Positions 22,169 to 31,776 are shown, numbered from the stretch's first letter. The stretch: DNA of 64,000 nucleotides from Colwellia sp. 1_MG-2023 (GCF_030546755.1 NZ_JAUOPE010000017.1:24938-88937), one strand, 5' to 3'. Numbers and translations: made by a program. The notes: a model not told the origin generated them from the letters alone.

Positions 22169-24721
22169 TTGCATTATTCTCAGTTTTTACAATTTGCGCT
22201 AAATAAGCCAAAAACCATTTACGCAATGGTAATCACTATGGTGCTATTTAGCTTAGCAATGCTCCCTCAGCTCACTATCGATACCGATCCGGAAAATATG
22301 CTCAGCAGTCAAAACCCTGAACGCATTTTTCATAATAACATCAAAAAAACTTTCAATATGCCTGACATGATAGTGGTAGGCGTGGTCAGTGAACAAAGTA
22401 TCTATCAACCTAAAAACCTAGCAATTTTACAACAATTGTCCGACGAAATTTTAAAAATTGACGGGGTAATTTCACAAGATCTATTGTCATTAAGTGTCGT
22501 TGATAACATTACTCAACAAGCGAATGGTGGAATTCGTTTTGAATATCTCATGCAACAAGCGCCTAAAGATTTTGCAGGAAGTCAAAAAATAGCTGACGCC
22601 GTAAAACGTTTACCGTTACTGGCAAATACCTTAGTGTCTGGAGACGATAAAGCTGCCGCTATTTATGTACCAATTAAGGCGAAAGATTTAAGTTACCCTA
22701 TTGCCGAAAAAATAAGAGAAATCAATCAATCGTTTACTAACTCTGATTTAACGTTTCATATTACAGGGCTTCCGATTGCTGAAGATCAATTTGGCTACGA
22801 AATGTTTGTGCAAATGGGCATAGCAGCACCACTTGCCGGCTTAGCAATTTTTGTTTTGTTGTGGTATTTCTTTCGAAATTTTCCGTTAATCATTGCGCCA
22901 ATGGCCGTTGCCATGGCGACCGTAATTATCATCATGGGATCATTAATCGGTCTTGGTTTTACCGTACATATTATGACCTCGATGATCGCCATCTTCTTAA
23001 TGCCAATTGCGGTGGTCGATTCAGTACATATTTTATCCGAGTTTTCAGACCGTTATAAAGAAGGTGATGACACCAAGCAAGTGATTAAAAAAGTGATGTC
23101 GCATTTATTTACGCCAATGCTCTTTACTTCTGTTACCTCAGCCGTTGGTTTTTATTCTCTTTTGTTAACTCCTATTCCGCCCGTAAAAATCTTCGGGGCC
23201 TTTATTGGTACAGGTATTTTATTAGCGTTTTTATTAACGGTTATTTATTTACCTGCTTATTTATCGAGATTAAGTCAAAAGTCTTTAGCAAATTTACAGA
23301 TTGCTGTGGCCAAAATGGAAGAAAAAGGCCGCCTTTCTACAAGCCTTTTATGGCTTGGTAACTTCGCAACGAAAAAAACAAAAGCCATTATATTTTCGTT
23401 TATTGGCTTATTTATCTTCAGCTTGGTTGGTATCAATAAAATCGTTATCAATGATAATCCGGTTAACTGGTTTAAAGCCGATCATGAAATTCGCATTGCC
23501 GATAAAGTCTTAAATGAACACTTTGCAGGCACTTATGATGCATGGTTAGTTTTCAGCCAACCTCAACAAGGCGTACAACAAGCAGAGCTGTCATTTATGC
23601 AGTTAATTGCTGATGCGAGCCAACAAGGAATTGATTTATCAAGTATTAATGACCACTTAGCACAATGGAAATTAACAAGCGATAAAAGCATCTTTAGCCA
23701 AGCCTTGTTAATAAAATTAGATGATTTAGCCTTTAGTGCTGCCACGGAGCATCAAGCTACCATTGATCAGTTATACCAATTTGCCGATCAACAATTTGCT
23801 CAACAAAAATTATTTATGCAACCTGAGATGTTAAATTGGCTTGCTGACTTACAAACGGCACTAAACAATACGTCATTAGTGGGTAAAACCAATGGTTTAA
23901 GCGATATTGTACGTACCGTTAACCGAGAACTACATTCAGGCGAAGATCATGATTTCGTCATTCCCAAAACCAGTAATGGCGTTGCGCAAACTTTATTACA
24001 ATATCAATCTTCACATCGTCCAAATGATCTATGGCATTTTGTCAGTCAAGATTATCAACAATCATTAATTTGGCTACAAATGACCAGTGGTGATAATCAA
24101 CACACTGCTGCCGTTGTTGAGTGGGTAAATAACTACCTACAACAAAACCCTGCGCCTGTTGATGTTGAAATGAATTGGGCAGGAAAGTCGTATTTGAATA
24201 TTGTTTGGCAAGATGCCATGGTAAACGGCATGCTTAACAGTTTACTGTCTTCCTTTATCATTGTATTTTTAATGATGGCCTTGCTATTTCGCTCCATCAA
24301 ATATGGCGTATTAGCTATGCTACCGCTTACCTTTACCATTAGTTTAATTTACGGTTTAATCGGTTGGTTAGGAAAAGCATACGATATGCCTATCGCCGTA
24401 CTTTCAGCACTAACCTTAGGACTTTCAATCGATTTTGCTATTCATTTTTTACAACGTACGCGTGAATTAGAAAAACAAACCGAGAGCTTAGCAAAAGCAT
24501 TACAACTGATGTTTGAAGAGCCTAGCCGTGCTATTTCAAGAAATGCCATCGTCATAGCAATTGGCTTTACGCCATTATTGCTCTCCCCGTTAATGCCTTA
24601 TATTACCGTCGGATTTTTCTTAGCAAGTATCATGATAGTTTCGGCCTTAGTGACATTGGTTTTATTGCCCGCCTTGTTAAGCTTTTTTTCAAATAGTCAG
24701 ACAGCTAAAAACCAAGCTTAG
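22169..24721 (+). CDS. RND-superfamily (MMPL-type) exporter
   Basis: Inner-membrane transporter of 850 residues with the 2x6 transmembrane RND layout: TM1 near 15-35, a large periplasmic loop, TM2-6 about 211-370, TM7 about 405-425, a second loop, and the last TM group about 690-845. Sterol-sensing-like segments MPIAVVDSVHILSEF (about 283) and GLSIDFAIHFLQR (about 750) carry the expected intramembrane Asp. It starts at TTG 22169 behind an AAAGGA ribosome-binding site eight bases away; no closer ATG exists. The operon continues with LolA-like, beta-barrel and DUF2892 genes. The substrate is unknown; lipids or hydrophobic compounds are plausible for this family. Confidence 0.87.
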   Translation: MHYSQFLQFALNKPKTIYAMVITMVLFSLAMLPQLTIDTDPENMLSSQNPERIFHNNIKKTFNMPDMIVVGVVSEQSIYQPKNLAILQQLSDEILKIDGVISQDLLSLSVVDNITQQANGGIRFEYLMQQAPKDFAGSQKIADAVKRLPLLANTLVSGDDKAAAIYVPIKAKDLSYPIAEKIREINQSFTNSDLTFHITGLPIAEDQFGYEMFVQMGIAAPLAGLAIFVLLWYFFRNFPLIIAPMAVAMATVIIIMGSLIGLGFTVHIMTSMIAIFLMPIAVVDSVHILSEFSDRYKEGDDTKQVIKKVMSHLFTPMLFTSVTSAVGFYSLLLTPIPPVKIFGAFIGTGILLAFLLTVIYLPAYLSRLSQKSLANLQIAVAKMEEKGRLSTSLLWLGNFATKKTKAIIFSFIGLFIFSLVGINKIVINDNPVNWFKADHEIRIADKVLNEHFAGTYDAWLVFSQPQQGVQQAELSFMQLIADASQQGIDLSSINDHLAQWKLTSDKSIFSQALLIKLDDLAFSAATEHQATIDQLYQFADQQFAQQKLFMQPEMLNWLADLQTALNNTSLVGKTNGLSDIVRTVNRELHSGEDHDFVIPKTSNGVAQTLLQYQSSHRPNDLWHFVSQDYQQSLIWLQMTSGDNQHTAAVVEWVNNYLQQNPAPVDVEMNWAGKSYLNIVWQDAMVNGMLNSLLSSFIIVFLMMALLFRSIKYGVLAMLPLTFTISLIYGLIGWLGKAYDMPIAVLSALTLGLSIDFAIHFLQRTRELEKQTESLAKALQLMFEEPSRAISRNAIVIAIGFTPLLLSPLMPYITVGFFLASIMIVSALVTLVLLPALLSFFSNSQTAKNQA

Positions 24722-24755
24722 TTTATTCATTACAGAGAAAAATAATACAGGATAC

Positions 24756-25553
24756 ATGATGTTAAATTTTTTAAAGAAAACTCGCTTGATTACCTTAAGT
24801 TTTTTAACCTTGATGACATCAGCACATGCGGCGGTGAATGTTGATGACATCATCAAAAAAAGTAACTTAGCGTCATATTATGCAGGCGAAGACGGCAGCG
24901 CTCAAGCAAGGATGATCATTGTCGATGCCAATGGAAATAAACAAATGCGTCAATTTACGATTTTGCGTAAAGACCAAGAAGATCTCGGCGATCAAGATAT
25001 GTTGGTGTTTTTCTCTCGACCAACCGATGTGCAAGGGACGGTTTTTCGAGTCACCAAAAAAGTACAAGGCGATGATGATCGGTGGTTATATCTACCCGCT
25101 CTCGATTTAGTAAAACGCATTTCAGCAGGTGATAAGCGCACCTCGTTTGTCGGTGCTCACTTTTATTATGAAGATGTTTCAGGTCGCAATCCAGCAGAAG
25201 ATAACTTTACTTTCATAAGCAGCGACGATAACTCGTACTTAATTAAAGCTGAGCCCAAAGACCCATCAAGCGTGGAATATGCTTTTTATCAAATCACCAT
25301 TGATAAAAATACTTATTTACCGATGAAAGCAAGCTATTTTAATGAACAGCAAGAAATAATTCGCGAAATGCAGGTGCTTGCGGTGCAAGATATTGAAGGT
25401 TTTCCGACAGTGGTTCACGCCAAAATGACGCAATTAAGTGATGGCAGCTTCACTGAAATGCAATTTAGAAATGTAAAATATAATGTTGGATTACCAGAAA
25501 GCATATTCTCTGAACGTAGCCTAAGAACACCTCCTAAAACTTGGTTAAGATAG
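24756..25553 (+). CDS. Outer membrane lipoprotein-sorting (LolA-like) protein
   Basis: Periplasmic protein of 265 residues with a signal peptide ending AHA. The LolA-like fold of the outer-membrane lipoprotein-sorting family is recognisable from RQFTILRKDQEDLGDQDMLVFF, GTVFRVTKKVQGDDDRWLYLP, KRISAGDKRTSFVG and FYYEDVSGR. It is commonly encoded beside MMPL-type exporters and may carry a hydrophobic substrate across the periplasm. CAGGA precedes the start; a second ATG lies at codon 2. Its TAG stop overlaps the next gene's GTG by one base. Confidence 0.85.
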   Translation: MMLNFLKKTRLITLSFLTLMTSAHAAVNVDDIIKKSNLASYYAGEDGSAQARMIIVDANGNKQMRQFTILRKDQEDLGDQDMLVFFSRPTDVQGTVFRVTKKVQGDDDRWLYLPALDLVKRISAGDKRTSFVGAHFYYEDVSGRNPAEDNFTFISSDDNSYLIKAEPKDPSSVEYAFYQITIDKNTYLPMKASYFNEQQEIIREMQVLAVQDIEGFPTVVHAKMTQLSDGSFTEMQFRNVKYNVGLPESIFSERSLRTPPKTWLR

Positions 25554-26941
25554 TGAAAAAAGTGACTTTCATTCAAATGATATTACTGCTTGGTTTATCA
25601 ATATCAAGCAGTCAGGTATTTGCCCAAACGGAGCAGGCTCATAAATCCACGAATAAACTTGAGACAGAAAAAACGAGCCAAGCCACAAAGCAAATACCAA
25701 GTTTATCTACTGATGTTTGGCAAGATGAATGGGCAAACGATTGGCAAGAAACCACTGAATTATCACCGTGGAAATTCGGTTACTTTGCTGAAGTCGCTTA
25801 CGGTAGGTTCATGCAAAATAATGTTGTTGAGTCTAATACTTCATTAAGCGAATTACGAGGACGCGTCAATGTTGATTATAGCCATGAGTTATTCGAATTC
25901 ACCGCAAAAGGTGATTTACTCTTTGATGAGGTGTTACAGCAAACTGATGTTAATACCAAAGAATTAAACATTGCTTTTAGTCCGTTAAATAACCTTGACG
26001 TAAAACTTGGTAGACAAGTACTCACCTGGGGCACTGGCGATTATGTTTTTCTCAATGATTTATTTAACAAAGATTGGCAATCTTTTTTTTCTGGCCGAGA
26101 TGATGAATATTTAAAATCTGCCTCAGACAGTGTGCGAATGACCAGCTATTGGCGAGATTTCACCCTTGATCTCGCATGGACGCCAGATTTTTCACCTGAT
26201 AATTACCTTACCGGAGAACGCTTCTCATTCTATTCACCTATATTGAAACGTAATATCGCCCCTAATGAAAATTTTATAGTTGAGCAAACTCAAGACTCGC
26301 AATGGTCAGCTCGCCTCGCAACGAGTATACAAGGGGTTGAATATGCCCTGTATGGTTATAAAGGGTTTTGGACGACACCGCTTGGCATTAATCATCAAGG
26401 CATGGCATATTTTCCAAAGATGAATGCCTGGGGTGCGAGCGCGTTAACTCCTTTAAGTAATGGCATTTTTAACGTTGAATTTTCTATCTATAACAGCCTT
26501 GAAGATAGCCAAGGAAACCAAGCCGCTATTCCTAATAGCCAAGTCAGAGCGTTAATGGGTTATGAACAAGAAATAGTAAAAAACTTAACGGTTGGCTTAC
26601 AATATTACCTTGAAAAAACCCAACAATATGACGCTTTCATACAATCAACATTATTTCAGTCAACATTATTTGCAAATGAGCAAGTTGACGAATATCGACA
26701 ATTAGCCACGGTTAGATTGCGTTATTCTACGTTGCAACAAAAGTTGGTTTATTCATTATTCGCCTTCTATTCCCCAACCGACCAAGACAGTTATTTAAAG
26801 CCTGCAATCCACTATAGATACAACGATAATTATAGTTTTAGTGCAGGGGCAAATATTTTCTCAGGTAGTAAACCTTACACCTTTTTTGGTCAACACCAAG
26901 CAAATACGAATGTTTGGTTTAGAGGACGCTTTAGCTTTTAG
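25553..26941 (+). CDS. Outer-membrane beta-barrel protein, DUF1302-like
   Basis: Predicted outer-membrane protein of 462 residues. I use the GTG at 25553, overlapping the previous stop (TAGTG), which gives the signal peptide MKKVTFIQMILLLG... ending VFAQ; a TTG four codons earlier is also in frame. Alternating aromatic/polar strands and the stretch LGRQVLTWGTGDYVFLNDLF recall DUF1302-type barrels that accompany RND exporters and LolA-like proteins. It ends in the aromatic strand WFRGRFSF, typical for BAM recognition. A 15-bp tandem duplication (26643-26672) makes the repeat STLFQSTLF. Probably the outer-membrane component of the exporter set. Confidence 0.75.
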   Translation: MKKVTFIQMILLLGLSISSSQVFAQTEQAHKSTNKLETEKTSQATKQIPSLSTDVWQDEWANDWQETTELSPWKFGYFAEVAYGRFMQNNVVESNTSLSELRGRVNVDYSHELFEFTAKGDLLFDEVLQQTDVNTKELNIAFSPLNNLDVKLGRQVLTWGTGDYVFLNDLFNKDWQSFFSGRDDEYLKSASDSVRMTSYWRDFTLDLAWTPDFSPDNYLTGERFSFYSPILKRNIAPNENFIVEQTQDSQWSARLATSIQGVEYALYGYKGFWTTPLGINHQGMAYFPKMNAWGASALTPLSNGIFNVEFSIYNSLEDSQGNQAAIPNSQVRALMGYEQEIVKNLTVGLQYYLEKTQQYDAFIQSTLFQSTLFANEQVDEYRQLATVRLRYSTLQQKLVYSLFAFYSPTDQDSYLKPAIHYRYNDNYSFSAGANIFSGSKPYTFFGQHQANTNVWFRGRFSF

Positions 26942-26973
26942 TGTTTTTTCAATCAATAAGACAGGAATGAACG

Positions 26974-27186
26974 ATGAAAACAAATATCTCTTTAGAAACC
27001 GCCATCATTCGTTTTGCCGGATTTATGGTGCTCTTGTCCGTTGCCTTAACCTATTGGCTGCACCCTAATTTTATCTGGTTCACGGTATTTATTGGCGCCA
27101 ATTTATTTCAGTCATCGTTTACCAGCTTTTGTCCTGCAGCAACTATTTTTAAAAAGTTTGGTCTACAAAGCAGCGCAGAAAAGTAA
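26974..27186 (+). CDS. DUF2892 (YgaP-like) inner-membrane protein
   Basis: Short membrane protein of 70 residues with two hydrophobic helices (about 12-30 and 33-48) and the motif CPAATIFKKFGL, matching the DUF2892 membrane domain of YgaP, there fused to a rhodanese. Here no rhodanese is fused; a separate periplasmic rhodanese lies 3.6 kb downstream. CAGGA precedes the ATG. Last gene of the probable exporter operon under the YgaV-like repressor, suggesting a link to reactive sulfur. Confidence 0.75.
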   Translation: MKTNISLETAIIRFAGFMVLLSVALTYWLHPNFIWFTVFIGANLFQSSFTSFCPAATIFKKFGLQSSAEK

Positions 27187-27297
27187 AGCAGCAGAAAAGC
27201 CAGAAATCCCTTGTCTCTACTTGTCACAATCGCTTAGGTGCGGCACACTAGAGCTTATATAATTTTATCGATTAATTGATTACAAATAGAGACTGAA

Positions 27298-27927
27298 ATG
27301 AGCGAAATGTTGATAGCACAAAACCAAATTAGCCAAATGTTAACCATGCAAGATGCCATGAATGCCAGAGTGAGTGAAACGTGGCGTGATAATGGCTATG
27401 AATGGTATCGAGCTATCTGGGTTGAATGTGCAGAAATGCTTGACCACCATGGCTGGAAATGGTGGAAACATCAAGAAATCGATGTCGCGCAAGTACAATT
27501 AGAATTAGTAGATATCTTTCACTTCGGACTAAGTTTACGATTAATGACCGGTGCTACCGTAAGCGATATTACGACACAACTTGCTACTGAGCTAACTCAG
27601 CAAACCGATGAAACTGATTTTAAAATAGCGCTTGAAAATTTGGCATCTGCTGCGGTTACAAATAAAGCATTTGATGCCATTGCATTAGCTGACTGTATGC
27701 GTTTAATGAACATGGATCTAGATGAGTTATTCCGTCAATACGTTGGTAAAAACACGTTGAATTTTTTCCGTCAAGATCATGGCTATAAAGAAGGCACCTA
27801 TATAAAAATTTGGCATGGCGAAGAAGATAATGAAGTGCTAGCAAAATTAGTGAATGAGTTAGACGCCAGCGCTACTGATTTTCAACAGCAACTTTATGAT
27901 GCCTTAGAAGCTAAATATCCAAGTTAA
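27298..27927 (+). CDS. Dimeric dUTP diphosphatase (all-alpha, MazG-like fold)
   Basis: Hydrolyses dUTP (and dUDP) to dUMP, keeping uracil out of DNA. It belongs to the dimeric all-alpha dUTPase_2 family (209 residues), unrelated to trimeric Dut. Metal-binding motifs are visible: WVECAEMLDHHGWKWWK (the ExxE-type helix) and QVQLELVDIFHF (the ExxD helix), followed later by YVGKNTLNFFRQDHGYKEGTY. Monocistronic, with its own ATG and a hairpin downstream. Confidence 0.9.
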   Translation: MSEMLIAQNQISQMLTMQDAMNARVSETWRDNGYEWYRAIWVECAEMLDHHGWKWWKHQEIDVAQVQLELVDIFHFGLSLRLMTGATVSDITTQLATELTQQTDETDFKIALENLASAAVTNKAFDAIALADCMRLMNMDLDELFRQYVGKNTLNFFRQDHGYKEGTYIKIWHGEEDNEVLAKLVNELDASATDFQQQLYDALEAKYPS

Positions 27928-27951
27928 ATACGTTTTCTTATTTATTAGATG

Positions 27952-27983
27952 AATATGCGCTCCTAAATATTTGAGCGCATATT
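27952..27983 (+). terminator. Hairpin after dUTPase gene, no clear U-run
   Basis: AATATGCGCTC and GAGCGCATATT form an 11-bp perfect stem with a ten-base loop, 25 bp after the stop. No T-run follows, so it may be a weak terminator or an mRNA 3'-end stabiliser. Confidence 0.5.
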
Positions 27984-28167
27984 AACGCTTCATTCTCCAT
28001 CTTTATTCCACGGTCCAATTACAATTCTCAATTACTTTTTCGCAATAACACTCACATTAAATACCGTAATAAATGGCGAGTAAAATTAATTAATCTCTAT
28101 GGCACATTCCGTGCTTATTCCATAGTAATTATATAAACGTCAAAATTTTGAATTACCGGAGATGACT

Positions 28168-28830
28168 ATGGAACTTATACTTTTCGCCATGATCAGCCTT
28201 ATTGTTATTGTTGCTTTATTAGCCAGTCGCTTAAACGATAATAGCTTTCCTTTTCCTTTTGAGAAAAAGCAGGTTGTCTTTACCGCGGCTGAGAAAAATT
28301 TTCAGAATTTAGTTGAGCAAGCGTTAGGGCCAAAATACCGTGTTATAAATCGCGTGAAATTATCAGATATGGTTACCATTAGAAATGGCGTTTCTTCTAA
28401 AGCCGGACAAACAGCCACCCATAATGCTGACAATAAATATTTAGATTTTGTTATTTGTGATCGTGACACTATGCGATTACTCGCCGCAATTGATTTAGTC
28501 GATACCCAAGGAAAAGGCTATAAAGTCAAAAAAGATTGGTTTGTTAGTGGTGCCTTAGAAGCTGCCACGATTCCTCATTTACGCATTAAAGTAAAAAGTA
28601 ATTATAGTCTGGATGAAATTAGATCTTGTATTAACAGTCGATTATTAGGTAATTCAGCCCCTGCCCCTAAAGTTAAAGGCCGAGTTATTCCTGCACCTTT
28701 AGTGAAAGCTCGTAAGAAAGCAAATCCTGAGCAATCTTCAACTGGCGTAATTACTTCAGCGGCAGCAATTGCTCAAGCAAACTTAAACAAACAAATACCC
28801 GCTCCCCAGCAAGCGGCATTACCTCATTAA
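28168..28830 (+). CDS. DUF2726 protein with N-terminal membrane anchor
   Basis: Membrane-anchored protein of 220 residues: one N-terminal transmembrane helix (about 3-20), then a DUF2726 domain (about 35-165) with FQNLVEQALGPKYRV, LDFVICDRD and LLAAIDLVD. A Pro/Ala/Lys-rich low-complexity tail closes it. The domain is distantly related to nuclease-like folds but no activity is established. I prefer the ATG at 28168 because GGAG then sits six bases upstream; the ATG at 28162 abuts that sequence. A strong hairpin follows. Confidence 0.8.
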   Translation: MELILFAMISLIVIVALLASRLNDNSFPFPFEKKQVVFTAAEKNFQNLVEQALGPKYRVINRVKLSDMVTIRNGVSSKAGQTATHNADNKYLDFVICDRDTMRLLAAIDLVDTQGKGYKVKKDWFVSGALEAATIPHLRIKVKSNYSLDEIRSCINSRLLGNSAPAPKVKGRVIPAPLVKARKKANPEQSSTGVITSAAAIAQANLNKQIPAPQQAALPH

Positions 28831-28841
28831 TTAAATAATAG

Positions 28842-28878
28842 ATAACTCAAAGGCAGAACATATATGCCTTTGAGTTAT
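28842..28878 (+). terminator. Hairpin terminator after DUF2726 gene
   Basis: ATAACTCAAAGGCA and TGCCTTTGAGTTAT form a perfect 14-bp stem with a nine-base loop shortly after the stop. The following U-run is short (TTT), so efficiency is uncertain. Confidence 0.6.
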
Positions 28879-29025
28879 GATTTACCCCGGCAACACTTCT
28901 ATTTATCTTCAACATTTTTCGCTTTCATTGACAAAATCGGGGTTGAATGAATCAAGGGATTCTCCTCTTTATCAGATTCAGGTTATAATCACGTGTATCT
29001 AACGACTTAATTTTGAAGAAGAATC

Positions 29026-29736
29026 ATGAAAGCAGGCATTATCGGTGCAATGGAACCAGAAGTTGCAATTTTAAAAGCACAACTAGTAGATGCAACAACC
29101 TCACAACTAGGCGGTTATACTTTTTATCAAGGACAACTGGCAGGCAATGACGTTGTAATTGTTCAATCAGGGATTGGCAAAGTTGCAGCAGCGTTAGCAA
29201 CCGCCTTTTTAATACATGAATTTAAGCCTGATTATGTTGTGAACACTGGCTCTGCTGGTGGTTTTGAACAATCATTGAAAGTTGGCGATATCGTGATCAG
29301 CTCTGAAGTCAGATATCACGATGTCGATGTAACCGCTTTTGGTTATGAAATAGGCCAACTTCCGGCTAATCCTACGGCGTATATACCTCATCCAATGTTA
29401 GTGGATGCCGCTAAATCCGGCATTGCGCAATTAAATGATCTTCAAACCTTGGTCGGCTTAATCACCACTGGTGATACCTTTATGACCAAGGAAGACGATA
29501 TTGCCAAAGCTCGGCATAATTTCCCTACCATGGCAGCAGTTGAGATGGAAGGTGCGGCCATTGCACAAACGTGTCATCAATTAAATACACCTTTTGTCGT
29601 GATTCGCTCTATGTCAGATATTGCAGGTAAAGAGTCACCTACGTCATTTGAAGCATACTTAGAAACGGCTTCGGTTAATTCATCACAGTTAGTGCTAAAT
29701 ATGCTTACTAGTTTACAAGGTAAAACTTTGTCTTAA
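29026..29736 (+). CDS. mtnN: 5'-methylthioadenosine / S-adenosylhomocysteine nucleosidase
   Basis: Cleaves adenine from MTA and SAH, recycling by-products of polyamine synthesis and methyl transfer; in AI-2 producers it feeds LuxS. The 236 residues show GIIGAMEPEVAILK with the catalytic Glu12, QSGIGKVAAA, NTGSAGGF, EMEGAAIAQTC and SMSDIAG with the catalytic Asp. GAAGAA precedes the ATG. It heads a run with a CbiB-like gene, a rhodanese and a TRIC channel, with gaps of only 3 to 28 bp. Confidence 0.96.
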   Translation: MKAGIIGAMEPEVAILKAQLVDATTSQLGGYTFYQGQLAGNDVVIVQSGIGKVAAALATAFLIHEFKPDYVVNTGSAGGFEQSLKVGDIVISSEVRYHDVDVTAFGYEIGQLPANPTAYIPHPMLVDAAKSGIAQLNDLQTLVGLITTGDTFMTKEDDIAKARHNFPTMAAVEMEGAAIAQTCHQLNTPFVVIRSMSDIAGKESPTSFEAYLETASVNSSQLVLNMLTSLQGKTLS

Positions 29737-29750
29737 TTCTAGGATATTGC

Positions 29751-30731
29751 ATGATTGATGTTTATAACGCCCTGCCACAAATAGCACAATATATTCTTGT
29801 GCTATTAGGCGTGGTGTTTTGTAAAATTTCGTTCAATAAAATATCGCCATCATTGACTCAACAATCCGCATTTATTTTTTATCGGTTTTATTGTCAGCAA
29901 CTTGCTGAAAAAGTGAATAAAGAAAAAAACAGCGATTCGCAACGCAAGATTGCAGGTTTTATTGCTAGCGTTATCACCATCACGCCTTTAATGATTATTG
30001 TTTGGCTCTTTGAAGAATTTATTGCTGTGCCGATAATTTGGCAAGCTTTGTTGTTATTTGCTGCACTAGGGAGTTTTAATTTAAATAACCTTGGGAAAGC
30101 TGTAGCGACCCAACTTAACGTTCAAGATAAATACCAAGCGAAACAAACCTTATCGCCTTGGCTGTCGCGTGACAGTGACCAATTATCGCCTATCGGCATC
30201 AGTAAAGCTTGTATTGAAATGTTGATCTTAAGAAAGTTTCAACAACAATTTGCCATCGGTTTTTTCTTTATTTTTATCGGGCCGTTAGCGGCATTAAGTT
30301 TTCGATTACTGTTAGAAACGCATTACAGTTGGAACATTAAACATCATCAGTTTCGATTTTTCGGTCGTTTTATCAATAAAACCATCAACATATTACAATG
30401 GTTGCCTAGCCGACTGTTTTTATTGTTACTTGTATTAACCTCGATAAATCAAAATATTTTATTATTTTGGCGACTGGTTAAAAAATTATTTTTTACTAAT
30501 AACAACAGTATTTTCATCGCATATTGCGCTTATATTTTAGGAATAAAATTGGGCGGTGTTGCTATGTATAGTAAAAATAAGATACGTCGCGTATCGTTCA
30601 ACGACCAAGGACAGCAACCGCAAGCAAAAGATATTATTGCCACGATGAAACAATTAAATTTAGTGATGACCTTAGCGTTTGGGATATTAATTTCAATCGT
30701 CATTGTCACTGCTATACTCGTTAAACAATAA
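29751..30731 (+). CDS. CobD/CbiB-family membrane protein
   Basis: Multi-pass membrane protein of 326 residues related to CobD/CbiB, the adenosylcobinamide-phosphate synthase. Family features are GPLAALSFRLL in the middle and LGGVAMY near residue 268. No other cobalamin gene is nearby, and neighbours are mtnN and a rhodanese, so the role could be corrinoid salvage or something unrelated. It starts 14 bp after mtnN with AGGA before the ATG. Confidence 0.7.
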   Translation: MIDVYNALPQIAQYILVLLGVVFCKISFNKISPSLTQQSAFIFYRFYCQQLAEKVNKEKNSDSQRKIAGFIASVITITPLMIIVWLFEEFIAVPIIWQALLLFAALGSFNLNNLGKAVATQLNVQDKYQAKQTLSPWLSRDSDQLSPIGISKACIEMLILRKFQQQFAIGFFFIFIGPLAALSFRLLLETHYSWNIKHHQFRFFGRFINKTINILQWLPSRLFLLLLVLTSINQNILLFWRLVKKLFFTNNNSIFIAYCAYILGIKLGGVAMYSKNKIRRVSFNDQGQQPQAKDIIATMKQLNLVMTLAFGILISIVIVTAILVKQ

Positions 30732-30759
30732 ACGTTAAACACGATTAAGGCTAATGCTA

Positions 30760-31149
30760 ATGAAATCTCAACTCACCTTTGTTTTACTCGTTTGTTATTC
30801 ACTATTTGGTTATGCCAATGAGATACGTACTATTTCACAGCAACAATTACTTAGTATGCAACATGCCCCAAAAGCCCCTGAATTTATTATCCTTGATGTG
30901 CGCAGTAACGAAGAATTTAAAGCGGGTCATATTAACGGCGCCTTAAATATTAGTCATGACACGATAGAGCAGCATTTAGATAAATTATCGGGTTACCAAG
31001 ATAAAACCGTGATCGTACATTGTCGCTCAGGCCGAAGAGCAGAAATTGCTGAAGCGACACTACAAGCAAAAGGTTTTACTCAACTCAAGCATTTAACCGG
31101 CGATTATCAAGGTTGGGTGAATGCCGACCTACCTCTCGTAAAAGAGTAA
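30760..31149 (+). CDS. Periplasmic rhodanese-domain protein
   Basis: Single-domain sulfurtransferase of 129 residues with a signal peptide ending GYA and a rhodanese domain holding ILDVRSNEEFKAGHI and the active-site loop CRSGRR. The catalytic cysteine is intact, so persulfide formation is possible; in the periplasm it would handle thiosulfate or other reactive sulfur. I use the ATG at 30760, nine bases after AAGG; an ATG six bases earlier is too close to it. The TRIC gene follows after 3 bp. Confidence 0.85.
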   Translation: MKSQLTFVLLVCYSLFGYANEIRTISQQQLLSMQHAPKAPEFIILDVRSNEEFKAGHINGALNISHDTIEQHLDKLSGYQDKTVIVHCRSGRRAEIAEATLQAKGFTQLKHLTGDYQGWVNADLPLVKE

Positions 31150-31152
31150 TCT

Positions 31153-31776
31153 ATGTTTGAATTGTTACGTTGGTTAGATTTATTTGGAGTGATCGTTTTC
31201 GCGCTTTCTGGCGCACTAATGGCCGGCCGATATAAACTTGACCCATTTGGTGTTGTAGTATTGGCGGCTGTTACTGCCGTTGGTGGCGGTACAATTCGCG
31301 ATGTTATTTTAGGTACTACTGTGTTTTGGGTTGCAGATCCTATCTACTTATTGGTTATTTTAATCACGGCTATTTTAACCATATTAATCATACGTAGACC
31401 TAAACGAATTCCTAAACGCTTTTTATTAATTGCTGATGCATTTGGCTTAGCCTTATTTGCCGTTTTAGGGACACAAAAATCATTAGACTTAGGTGCGCCA
31501 ATTCCAGTTGCTATTGTTATGGGAACCATTACGGGTGTTGCAGGAGGGATGATCAGAGACGTGTTATGTAATGTGATACCTATGATTTTAAGGCAAGAGG
31601 TATATGCTTTAGCGGCAATGCTAGGTGGCTGTTTATTCGTGGTTTTTCATTCTTTTGGTTTTTCTGAAAATGTCTCCACTATTTGCGCGATTGTTGGTGC
31701 ACTCAAGTTAAGACTAGCAGCAATATATTGGCAAGTATCACTGCCCGCCTTCCATATTTCAGAAAAAGAAGAATGA
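31153..31776 (+). CDS. Trimeric intracellular cation (TRIC) channel family protein (UPF0126)
   Basis: Inner-membrane protein of 207 residues made of two repeats, each with the glycine-rich signature AVGGGTIRDVILG (about 44-56) and GVAGGMIRDVLCN (about 129-141). About seven transmembrane helices are expected. Prokaryotic TRIC members form trimeric cation channels; physiological roles in bacteria are unclear. It overlaps nothing and is closely spaced with the upstream rhodanese gene. It is convergent with an RraB-like gene without an obvious terminator between them. Confidence 0.88.
   Translation: MFELLRWLDLFGVIVFALSGALMAGRYKLDPFGVVVLAAVTAVGGGTIRDVILGTTVFWVADPIYLLVILITAILTILIIRRPKRIPKRFLLIADAFGLALFAVLGTQKSLDLGAPIPVAIVMGTITGVAGGMIRDVLCNVIPMILRQEVYALAAMLGGCLFVVFHSFGFSENVSTICAIVGALKLRLAAIYWQVSLPAFHISEKEE

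Noticed and set aside
26643..26672. 15-bp tandem duplication in the beta-barrel gene as a phase-variation element
   Set aside because: Only two copies and a multiple of three, giving STLFQSTLF; likely a harmless loop duplication.
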